This document shows, in pieces, positions 1 through 9,160 of a DNA stretch of 64,000 nucleotides. The stretch spans positions 79,582,696-79,646,695 of the forward strand of contig JALGQZ010000003.1 of NCBI GenBank assembly GCA_023105745.1, read 5' to 3'. Under the pieces are notes generated by a model. That model did not search any database. It saw nothing but the letters and a program-made list of their open reading frames with translations, and was not told where the DNA came from. How positions within the stretch are numbered: the stretch's first letter is position 1; each line of letters starts with the position of its first letter. The position numbers were made by a program, and so were the translations under genes. Source of the DNA: Austropuccinia psidii. Its lineage: Eukaryota > Basidiomycota > Pucciniomycetes > Pucciniales > Sphaerophragmiaceae.

Positions 1-1131
1 TACAACAGGCTTCTAGTAGACGTGTATTGATCATATCCACTGGTATTTATTAATATTTTAAGGTTTGGTGATGATTACATTGTGATCAAACCATATTACA
101 TCATTATTACGCCATTATTTAGAGTTATCACTATAGCTCTAAGTTTGATGACGTCAAAGGCTTGGCAGAACCCCAAAATTCGTGGATTTTTTTAGTTTTA
201 ATCATAAACTAATAGTATTCACCAATTTTATCACTCATATGGCTGTTAAACTTAATTTAAGGTTACAGTGAGTGATCATAAATGATCAAATTAAGCTCAA
301 ACTTTGATCGTTAATAACTTTGAATATTTACACGCTAAAGCCATTCAGAGAGTGAATCCTATTCGCTTGAAATAACCTCATTATTCTGCCGAGATCATTT
401 CATTACATCATCAAAACTCTATTTTTGATAATTTTTCTTGTAACTCATCTTTTCTGTCAAAATTTAATATTTTAAACTTCAAACTATGATTTCAAGGGGT
501 TATACGTTGAATATTATAATAAAAAATACATTATTCTTCACGAATGAGTTAGTAGAATCCAACTGTATACTTCTTTTTAAGCTTGGACCACTTTCACAAC
601 AAAGTGGTCAACAGCTCTGTTGATTTTAATCAATAATTCCTTACAGGTTATGACCTTGTTTATAGCTTGTGAAATAAACTTCATTTCTGTACTCCTACAG
701 TAATTATGTGATGACTTTATTTTTGGTTCATCACTCTATCATGTATAATTCAAGAGATATTAGCTAAAATCCCTGAATATATGCATTGACCAAAAAAGTG
801 CATATATTCAGGTTAATTCCTTAAGTATTGAGTTTGAAGCTTAGCTTCTTAATTGTTTTATATGTATATTATTATGGAGAATCCACTGGTACCATTTTTT
901 TTACATGTTGTCTCACTGAGCTTTGAAAAATATAAGGATTTGTGTATTTTATAAGGTATTATTACTTATAACTTATTAAATATTGACTTTACAGATATGC
1001 CATAAAAATGGTATATGTGTATTTTACCATGGGGAATCCAATGGTATAATTTATTTCACATGTTTATTCATTGGCTTTTAGGTTAAAACAAGTTTTGTGT
1101 CAATTTATGGTATTTTTGTATTTTAAAAGTC
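1..1131 (-). repeat. LTR of family B, reverse orientation, truncated by window edge and split by element A
   Basis: The stretch is the reverse complement of the LTR found at 31562-33539 (bases 1-1131 correspond roughly to 31620-32766). It continues at 10645-10726 after element A. The part nearest the LTR's 3' end lies left of the window. No coding potential of its own was found. Whether this is a solo LTR or the 5' LTR of a minus-strand element cannot be seen. Identity is by eye, with scattered mismatches and small indels. Confidence 0.85.
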
Positions 1132-1412
1132 TGTCACAACCATGGCAATTCACCTCCTTGGATCCCCATATGGCATATCAAGCCATAGTTCTCTTATGGC
1201 CAATTGGCCATATCCATCACCAGTGGCCAATATGGCAACGTCATCATCTTATGGACCCTTTATGGCCATTTGTGTTTTGGAGCCTTCATGGCCCTTCACC
1301 TCAATCCAGAACCCATAGCGGCAATTTATGCCCAAATGGGTATTTCTTGTCATTTCCCTCAAAACCAGGGGAAATGGCCCAAATGGCTGTTTTTGGCCAT
1401 TTGGGCTCATAA

Positions 1413-1496
1413 TGCGCATTTGCGCATTTTTGTGCATTTTGTGCACTTTGCGCATTTGCGCACATTTGCGCATTTTGCGCATTTTTGCGCACTTTG
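1413..1496 (+). repeat. GCGCA-type minisatellite in the U3 of the 5' LTR of A
   Basis: Irregular tandem repetition of short units such as GCGCATTT, GCGCACTTT and GTGCATTTT. The two LTRs of A carry different numbers and orders of units here, while the rest of the LTR is nearly identical, so the array changes length quickly. It is unusually CpG-rich for this AT-rich window. Confidence 0.85.
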
Positions 1497-2190
1497 ACGC
1501 AAAGTGTCCAAAAGACACTTTCCCGCCTTTTGGGCCAGCTTTTGACTCAGAACCCAAAAGTGGCCAAAACCCCAAAGGGCCCAAAAACACCTTTCCAAGC
1601 TCTGCAGCCATCACATCCATCATTTTCCCCTCTGCCTTTCCATCTCAAGACCTTTGGACATAATCATCTTGCCAATGAACCAATAGGCCATAAATGATGT
1701 TATATATCATTGTTCATCATTTTTCAACAGAAATTCAATGGTGGCAATATCAAATGGTCATTTCAACATTCCAACATCTCATCACGTCATCAAGGCACCC
1801 AATCATTCAGAGGAATCATCAAGGTTCAAGAGCAAGTGTTTCAGCGTCAAAGACCAATGACGCCATCAAGCAGTCATTGGTTATTCTCACTCCAAGTATT
1901 CCTTCCAATGGAATACTGTCAATTAATTCTCAAAAGTGTATTCAAGAGGCAGTGCCAAAAGAAGTTTTCAAGTGTCAAAGCTCCACTCAATCCATCTTGG
2001 CATCCATATTCATTTCAATACAGTCTGGATCCACCAAGAACTGTATTTCATTTTCAAGCATGGGAAGTTTACTCAACCCAATTCAATTTTAATATTAGCC
2101 AGCTGTATCAATTCCCAAAACAATCAATACAGCCTCAAGGATCAATACAGATCAGTTTTCAGCCTGAAGAACTCAAGCTCCCAGCTTTTC

Positions 2191-2246
2191 ACATATACTG
2201 GCTACCCTTTTGACCCTGGGGGGTTTTTCCCCAGTTAATTAATATA
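2191..2246 (+). promoter_or_regulatory. Core promoter block and predicted transcript start (R) of element A
   Basis: A TATA-like ACATATA (2191-2197) is followed by an inverted repeat CTGGGG/CCCCAG and then by AGTTAATTAATATA (2233-2246). This 14-mer is the exact reverse complement of bases just inside the 5' LTR, as expected if it is the 5' end of a self-priming genomic RNA. The same three-part block recurs in the LTRs of E, F, G and solo LTR I. The start site is inferred from this complementarity and not from transcript data. Confidence 0.6.
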
Positions 2247-2615
2247 CTTTGATTTTATTTTATATTTATTTTCTTTTCATTTTAGTTAAGCAAATACTGA
2301 TATTATTAAGTCAGTCATTTAGCACCTTTCTCTTTCTCTTTCTTTGCCTGTCAATGGATATTTGGTGGTCATATCCTTACTAATTCCATTGTTCATTTTT
2401 GGAAGGTTGAAACAGTGCTTAAGGACTTACTTGGATGGCTCTTTGGCCATTTGGCTTCCTTTTCCTCTTTGCATCTCATCTTGTACCTGCATATCTTTTA
2501 GAGGAATTCATTCTTATTATTTTTATTCTTTATTTCTTTTGGAGTCTTCCAAGTGAGTTCCCTGATTGCTGAGTGCCAGGCCACTCTTGTATTTCCACTA
2601 GAGCCCCTGTGACAT

Positions 2616-2629
2616 TATATTAATTAACT
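2616..2629 (+). other. Self-priming primer-binding site of element A
   Basis: TATATTAATTAACT starts two bases after the 5' LTR and is a perfect 14-nt complement of AGTTAATTAATATA at 2233-2246. There is no TGG-starting tRNA-type site after this LTR. In Tf1/sushi chromoviruses the RNA 5' end folds back on such a site and primes minus-strand synthesis. That mechanism is assigned here by analogy. Confidence 0.7.
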
Positions 2630-3310
2630 CATAATTTCTTTTTCATTCTGTTCATTCTTTCTTTATAATTTCATTCACTCATTTCATCGAAATTATGATT
2701 CTTTTACGCTTATGAACTTAATGATTCATTGTCATCTCTCAATTTTATTTCATTCATTCTTCATTTTGAAAATTGAAAGCTGACCCATTTTTTATTTTTG
2801 CTATTCTTTTAAAATCTTTTCGTATAATCAAATTTTCATTTCATTCATAATTCAGGCGTCATCTTGATTTCTTTGATTTTCAAATTTTTCATCAAGATAT
2901 TCAGACACATTCTTCATATCAAGATTCGTAATGGATTCATTCTTCAAGAACTTTGGTTTTTAAAGAAGAATTCACTTGATTTTGATTGATTGATTGATTT
3001 GACATATTTGATATTGACCTCAAGAAAATTGATTGACCTGAAGATTTCATTGATTTTGCTGATTTTTCACATCAAGAATTTTGACATAAACTGATTTTGC
3101 CTCAAGATTTCATTTGATTGATTGATTTTTGATTGATTTGATTCATTGATTTTTTTTTGACTTCAAGACTTCATTTGATTTTGATTTATTGACGTACTTG
3201 AAGATTTTCATTTTGATTCATTCATTTTCCTCAAGATTTGATTGTTGACTCTTTTAACTTCAAGCAAATCTTGATTCTTATTCATTTAATTCGATTTTAT
3301 TCCTGATATC
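2630..3310 (+). other. AT-rich untranslated leader of element A
   Basis: About 680 bp between the primer site and the gag start, with no plausible coding frame. It is dominated by TTGATT/ATTGATT and CAAGATTT-like words, densest at 2970-3260. The leaders of F (48974-49727) and E (17631-18345) have the same character in reverse complement, so this is a family trait. Confidence 0.75.
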
Positions 3311-4647
3311 ATGCCTGTTCAACACTCACCTCCAGCAAGACAGACAAGATCTCAGGCCAGAGCTCAAGCTGTTCTCACTCCAACTCCAAGAGCTCCTCTA
3401 GATGGCACCCAGCAGTTCCTCAACTGAGGGCCCAATTAGATAGAGGACCCCGCATGGAAGGAGCAGCACCATCCAGGAAGGAAGGAAGAGGGCCCAGAAG
3501 ATCAAGTTCATTTTCAGGAGTAGTTGGCGGATTTCCAGGAACTTCAAGGACTATTTTCAAAGGTCCAGGTGAAGATGGTGAAGAGGAGGAGGAGAATTCT
3601 GTGGAAGAGGAAGGGTCTGATGGTACTGAAGGTGCTCCTGCTCCGGTGGAAGCATCCCAAGGTACTGGAGGGCCAACTCTAGCCCAGTCTAATCAGCCTG
3701 TCTCTCATCAGTCTGAACCATCTCTATTGGCCATCATTCAGCAAATGACTCAGATTATGGCCAATCTTCAAGCAGCTTTATCCTCTGAAGCATCAAGACC
3801 ACCAGCCTTCAAGACTCCATCTATGAAGGCACCGGAATGCTTTGATGGGACTCAGCCCTTCAAAGTTAGAAGCTTTATTCAGTCTTGTCAATTGATATTC
3901 CATAATGATCCGGAAAATTTCTCTCAAGACAGAAAGAAAGTTCTTTATGCCACTTCATTTCTCATTGGCAGGGCTGCAAAATGGATTAAGCCTTATCTTT
4001 CCAATCTCACCAATCAAGACTCAAATTATCTTCTCAATTCTTGGCGTCTATTTGAATCTCAACTCTTCACTCTATTTGGTGACCCAAATGAAGTCAGAAA
4101 AGCAGAAGCTGAGTTGGATTCTTTAAGAATGAAAGAAGGTGGGCATGTATCCTTATACATTGCTGATTTCAGAAGCTTAGCCTCAAGAATCGGGGATTGG
4201 GGTGAAAGAGTTCTTATCCATCATTTCAGGAAGGGATTGCCATCCAGGATTTTGGATCAATTGGCCTCCCATGCTTCAAGAATTGACTCTCTTAAAGACT
4301 TAAGGGTTGTTACCCTGGAACTTGCTACCAGGTACCATGAGAGGCAAAATGAAAAGAGTCATCATCAAGAGAAGAAGCCAGAAGCCTCAAAGTCAAGTTC
4401 TTCTCATCCTCAAAATTCTTCAAGCTCAAGTCAAAAGAAGAAGAAGAATTTTCAGAAGAGGGACAAGCCCCATTCTTCTTTATTGAATAAAGATGTCAAG
4501 ATCATGAATTCTGAAAAAGAAAGAAGAATCAAAGAGGGTCTTTGTACCTATTGTGGTGGGAAGCATAGTCTTGAGTCTTGTTTCAAAAGGCCTCAAAACA
4601 AGCTTACCCAACCATCAGGCAAATTTCCCAGCCAGGGAAAAGCCTGA
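3311..4647 (+). pseudogene. gag: gag of element A (capsid/nucleocapsid), frameshifted near its start
   Basis: Translation would start at ATG 3311 (MPVQHSPPARQTRSQ), matching the F gag start. A one-base deletion near 3410 relative to F throws the first ~35 codons out of frame; the rest is open from about 3430 to TGA 4645-4647. It has an acidic low-complexity N-terminal region, then a Retrotrans_gag-type core from about 3820 to 4330 (KWIKPYLSNLTNQD, FTLFGDPNEVRKAE, LYIADFRSL). A basic Ser/Lys-rich stretch follows, then a zinc knuckle CTYCGGKHSLESC (CX2CX3HX4C, near 4540-4580). Gag would form the virus-like particle and bind RNA. Pol overlaps in the -1 frame at its end. Confidence 0.85.
4635..4641 (+). 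promoter_or_regulatory. Putative -1 ribosomal frameshift heptamer G GGA AAA, gag-pol of A
   Basis: In the gag frame the codons are GGA AAA GCC TGA, preceded by G, giving the X XXY YYZ heptamer GGGAAAA two codons before the gag stop. Slipping back one base yields AAA AGC CTG AGT, which opens directly into the protease frame (GKSLSEDHVVF). The same arrangement is at 47669-47675 in F. The E copy is degenerate. Assignment is from frame geometry. Confidence 0.55.
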
Positions 4648-5561
4648 GTGAAGATCATGTTGTGTTCAATGGTCTTCACAGTTTACCATCCAGAGCACAA
4701 TTGTGTATTCTGAATACTGGTGTCAAGAATTCTCTTAAATTTTTTGTTTTTTCTTCTCTTTCTGATGTTTTTTACAGTATTCTCATTGATTCTGGTGCTA
4801 CCAACTCCTTTATTGCAAAGAAGTTTGTTCACAAGTAATCATTGACTACGTCAGAGCTTCCAGAGAAGATTCCCCTCATCATTTTAGACTCCTCTGAGTC
4901 TCCTTCTTTATTTGTGACTCACCATACGAAATATATGGTTGAGCTCCCTTCCTTCCCAAGCTTTGAATGGGACTTTTTAGTCATTGATACTCCCAAGGGA
5001 GAAGACCTTATATTGGGCTTTGACTTTCTTAATCATTTTAATCCGTTTATTGATTGGAGGCAAGGATTGATCACCTTTAATTCTGATCATAAGGACTATA
5101 ATGATCCTTTAATTTCTTTCAGTAATGACTTTTCTTCTGCCAAATCATGTGCAGCTCTGGTTGGTTATTCTAGAACACCATCATTTCCATCTTCTGTCCA
5201 TATTCCTTCCCTTAATTCCCATCAGTCATTACTATCATCTAGAGATGAAGTCTTCAAAGAGATTCAAGATGTTGGAGAAGATAATTCTGTATCTTCACTT
5301 CATCTCTTCTTTGGGAATATGAACCTTCCTCCTTCATCTTATCATGACTCCCTGGAGGAGTTGTGGGATGAAGAGGAAGAGCCAGAAGAAATAGAAACCG
5401 TGATGAAGGTTGTTCCTTCTGTTTATCACCAATACTTGGATGTATTCTCCAAGGTGAAAGCAGAGAAACTTCCTCCTCACGGCGCCTGTGATCATCATAT
5501 CGAGCTGGAGGGGTCTCTACCTCCAGTTGGGGTGATCTACTCTTTATCAAACCAAGAGTAA
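4642..5561 (+). pseudogene. pol: Protease and linker part of pol, element A
   Basis: This is the -1 frame relative to gag. The retropepsin catalytic motif DSGATNSF lies near 4790-4815 and the C-terminal hydrophobic-Gly motif is LILGFDFL near 5010-5030. TAA 4836-4838 interrupts the protease just after the active site (the F copy reads through). A second TAA at 5559-5561 lies at the start of RT (LSNQE then stop; F has a serine codon). The acidic linker (EELWDEEEEPEEIE) before RT is shared with F. The enzyme would cleave the polyprotein in the particle. It is inactive as it stands. Confidence 0.85.
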
Positions 5562-6893
5562 GATACACTCAGGGCCTACATTTCAGAGAATGTAGAGAAA
5601 GGTTTCATCCGGCCAAGCTCCTCTTCTACAGGAGCACCTGTTCTTTTTGTCAAAAAGAAAGATGGTGGCCTCCGTTTGTTTGTTGATTACCGCAAACTCA
5701 ATGCTGTTACTAGGAAGAACAAGTATCCTGTTCCCCCTATGAACCAGCTTCTCACTGTTTTCAATGGTTCTTCTATCTTCTCCAAGATTGATTTGCGTGG
5801 TGCATATAACCTGCTTTGAATCAAGGAAGGTGATGAACATTTGACTTGTTTTAGAACCAAATATGGTAGTTATGAGTACTTGGTTATGCCTTTTGGGCTT
5901 ACCAATGGTCCTGCTTCTTTTCAAAATCTTGTCAATGATTTTTTTTATGATCTTCTTGATGTTTATGTTGTGGTTTATTTGGATTACATTATGGTCTTTT
6001 CCAAATCTGAGGAAGAACATGTCACTCATGTGTCCACTGTTCTTTCCAGACTCAGAGCCAATAACCTCTTTGCTAAGGCGTCCAAATGCCTATTCCATGT
6101 TTCTAGTGTAGAGTACTTAGGTTATATTGTTTCTTCTGAAGGCCTCAAGATGGACCAAGAAAAAGTCCATCAAATTCTCAATTGGCTGCCTCCAAGAAAC
6201 CTCAAGGCTCTTCAATCATTCCTTGGCTTTGCCAATTTTTACCGCCGTTTCATCAAGAATTATTCAAAGAAAATTAGTTCACTCACAAGTTTCCTCAAGA
6301 AAGATTCCCGTTTTCCCCTCAATGAGGAAGCTCTTAGACAGTTTCATCAACTCAAAGAGGCATTCACCACTGCTCCAATCCTTTCTCACTTCAATCCTTC
6401 TCTACCTACCATTGTAGAGACCAATGCATCAGATTATGCCTTGGGTGCTGTACTGAGTCAGGTCTCTGACTCAGGAAAACATCCCATTGCATTTGATAGA
6501 CACAAGCTTCTCCCAGCTGAGCTTAATTATGAGATTCATGACAAGGAACTCCTTGGCATAGTCTGGGCTCTCAAGCGCTGGAGAGCTTTTCTTCTTTCCG
6601 TTTATTCCCCTTTTGAAGTTCTCACCGATCATTCACCTCTTCAATATTTTATGTCTTCCAAGATTCTCACTTGCTGTCAAGCCCTCTGGGCTGAATTTCT
6701 ATCTGAATTTCATTTCTCAATCACTTATCGCCCTGGCCGCTTGGCCACCCTTCCAGATGCTTTGTCACGTCGGGACAACGTTTACCCAGAGAGGGGGGAG
6801 GATTTCATCAGCAAGAATCCAATGAACTATCAGAAGATAATCAAGCAAGATGAAATTCAAGCCTCAAAGTTTTTTGCAGTCAAGGTGGATTAA
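5562..6893 (+). pseudogene. pol: Reverse transcriptase and RNase H part of pol, element A; catalytic Asp lost
   Basis: It is in the same frame as the protease. RT blocks seen: [52 protein letters not shown] and the palm motif. The palm reads YLDYIMVF at 5976-5999 where F has YLDDIMVF, so the second catalytic aspartate is Tyr (codon 5985-5987). TGA 5817-5819 replaces an Arg codon (CGA in F), and TAA 6891-6893 closes the segment. The RNase H domain follows RT (DYALGAVLSQ near 6430, ELLGIVWALKRW, LTDHSPLQYF, LPDALSR). Stops and the lost active-site residue make it non-functional. Confidence 0.88.
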
Positions 6894-8361
6894 TTTTCAA
6901 ATTTGATTGATTCAATTCAGAAGGCAGTGTGGCAAGACCCTCAATATAGAAGTGTTCTTGAAGATTTGGGTAAAGGTAAATCAGTCCAAGATTATTCTCT
7001 TGATTCCTCTTCCAAACTTCTCCTTTTCAAAGATCGGGTGGTGGTCCCAAATGACCCCACAATTCAGCTCAATATACTTCAAAAGCGGCATGACTCTCCT
7101 CTAGCTGGACACTCTGGCCAAGAGAAGACTCTCAAACTTGTCAAGCGGGATTTCCACTGGTCCGGCATGACTCAATTCATCAAGGATTATGTCTCATCCT
7201 GTCAACAGTGTTCAAGAAACAAAAATATTCATCACAAGAAGTTTGGACTCCTCAAGCCTCTTCCAATTCCAAGTGGTCCTTGGATTTGTCTTTCAATGGA
7301 TTTCATCACTCAATTGCCACTGTCCAATTCCTTTGACTCAATCCTTGTCATAGTGGACAGATTCTCAAAAATGGTGGTTTTTATTCCAACAATAGCTTCA
7401 ATCACTTCATTAGATTTGGCCCATTTATTCATCAAGAATATTTTCTCAAAGCATGGCCTTCCTTCAAGCATTGTTAGTGATCGAGGTTCTCTTTTTGTTT
7501 CTTCCTTTTGGACCAATCTTTGTCAGCAGCTCAAGATTTCAAGAGATCTGTCAACTGCTTATCACCCAGAAACTGATGGACAGACAGAGAGGGTAAATCA
7601 GATACTAGAACAGTACCTTCAGATGTATGTCAGTTATCATCAAGATGATTGGAACACCTGGCTCCCTCTGGCTGAATTTTCCTACAATAACTCTGACCAC
7701 TATTCAACAAAACAATCACAGTTTTTCACTTTTTATGGAAGAGATCCTCATTTTGACTCAGTTCACATCACTCAAGATAGTCTGGCTGGAAAGTTATCAA
7801 CAAAGATCCAATCAGTACAGCAAGATGTCAAGAGAGAACTTGAAGTTGCCATAAACAGGTTTAAGAGGTATGCAGATAAAAGTAGAGCAAGTCCACCTGT
7901 TTTCAATCCCGGTGACATGGTATGGCTTTCTTCCAAGAACATCAAATCAACCAGACCCACCAAAAAGCTGTCTGAAAGATGGCTGGGTCCTTTTCCAATC
8001 TTGAAGAAAGTCAGTACTCATGACTACCACCTCAAGCTCCCATCTCAATGGAAGTCCATCCACCCAGTTTTCCATATTTCCCTTTTGGAACCAGTCAAGA
8101 CGTCAACAATCCCAAATAGGCATCAAGAGCCCTCCTCCAATAATCATTGAAGAAGGAGAAGAATGGGAAGTCTCTCAAATACTGGACTCAAAGCTCAAGA
8201 GAGGAAAATTGTTGTATCTGGTGGAATGGAAAGGTTTCAGTCAAGACCCAGAAAGATCCACTTGGGAACCAACTGAAAACCTCAAGAATTGTCCTGAACT
8301 CGTCAAAGATTTTCATTTATTATATCCTGACGAGCCTGGGCCCAATTCTTCAAAAGCTTGA
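6894..8361 (+). pseudogene. pol: Integrase with C-terminal chromodomain, element A (frameshifted near 8130)
   Basis: The frame is open from 6903 to 8150. It shows the HHCC zinc site (H in KRHDSPLAGH, then CQQC), the DDE core (SMDFITQLPL; VSDRGSLF; YHPETDGQTERVNQILE), and the SH3-like tail (GDMVWLSSKNIKSTRPTKKLSERWLGPF). A one-base insertion relative to F near 8130 moves the chromodomain into another frame. There EEWEVSQILDSKLKRGKLL...LVEWKGFSQDPERSTWEP ends at TGA 8359-8361. In chromoviruses the chromodomain steers integration to heterochromatin. The integrase core looks intact, but it lies downstream of several stops. Confidence 0.88.
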
Positions 8362-8367
8362 TTCATT

Positions 8368-8741
8368 ATGGTGCTTGGTGGGGAGAGGAATTACAAAAAG
8401 TCCCACTCCTGGTATGCACCTTTAGGGGTATTCTACTCTTTTGTTGTAAGCATCACCTTGGCCACTCTGTGAGCACTTTGCAAATTTTGGACACAGATCT
8501 TTGGCCGGGCTTTTCAACATTCATTTCCAATCTTATGGCCATTTCACTTGGGACAATGGGCCATTCACTTTCAATTCATTTCCAAGATTCCAAATTCAAA
8601 TTCATTCCTTCAGCATTTTTGTTTTATTTTTATGGCACTGGCGGGAGTGGTAACTACTAAAAGTAAGTTCCTCTCCTGGTGTGCACTTCCCTGAGCGGTC
8701 TACAATCTTGTCAAAACATCACCTTGGCCACTTTGTGAGCA
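8368..8741 (+). repeat. Two diverged copies of a structured 3'-untranslated unit in element A
   Basis: Unit 1 (8368-8475) and unit 2 (8632-8741) begin ATGGTGCTTGGTGG / ATGGCACTGGCGGG and end with ACCTTGGCCACT(C/T)TGTGAGCA. Related units occur twice in E, twice in F and once in G, always between chromodomain and 3' LTR. The 5' half can fold (GGTGC with GCACC and GGAG with CTCC in unit 1; GCAC with GTGC in unit 2). Its role is unknown. Confidence 0.7.
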
Positions 8742-9160
8742 CCTGGCATCAAATTTCTCTTTCCAGGTCCTTGGCCAATTCCAAAATCAGTTATCAACCT
8801 CTGTGATGAAGATTGGAACCTCCTCAAGATTCAATTCAATTTCCTTTTCTCTTTTCTCTCTCTTTTATTTTCATTTTCATTCTTTATTTTTATTTTATTT
8901 TCTTTTAAATTATCTCTTATCACGTCAATCATCACGTCAAAATTTTTCATTTATTTTAAAAATTCAATTCAAATCATGAAGCCAATGTCAAAAGAAGATC
9001 AAGCAAGTCCGGCATCAAATGTCAAATTTTTAATATCAGTTTTCAAATTTTTATCTTCATCAGTCCTCTTGAATCACTCTCTCAAAATCTTTCCAATAGC
9101 CTCAACAGGCTTCACCTTGTATTGGTGCTCAGGAGCTCACCATTCCAAGGTGGGGGGTAC
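8742..9160 (+). other. 3' untranslated tail and polypurine tract of element A
   Basis: T-rich non-coding sequence, ending in AAGGTGGGGGGTAC (9147-9160) immediately before the 3' LTR. This is the polypurine tract expected to prime plus-strand synthesis. The equivalent tract in F is at 43155-43169 (reverse). Confidence 0.8.

Larger units (their letters stand above)
1132..2614 (+). repeat. 5' LTR of element A
   Basis: 1483 bp with TG...CA termini and a 6-bp terminal inverted repeat (TGTCAC/GTGACA). The first ~300 bp are rich in TGGCCA-type palindromes, then comes a GCGCA minisatellite. The 3' part holds a conserved promoter block and the start of the self-priming sequence. It is nearly identical to 9161-10644. 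Short ORFs on both strands come from the low-complexity U3 and have no recognisable product. Confidence 0.95.

Noticed and set aside
1071..1663. Overlapping ORFs on both strands in the LTR U3 (also 9233-9727 and 55643-56443)
   Set aside because: They arise from stop-poor GGCC/GCGCA low-complexity sequence in LTRs, occur in all frames, and have no recognisable domain.
5817..5819. Repeat-induced point mutation as the cause of stops in A
   Set aside because: Only one stop is a clear C-to-T change relative to F; the others involve different substitutions and frameshifts.
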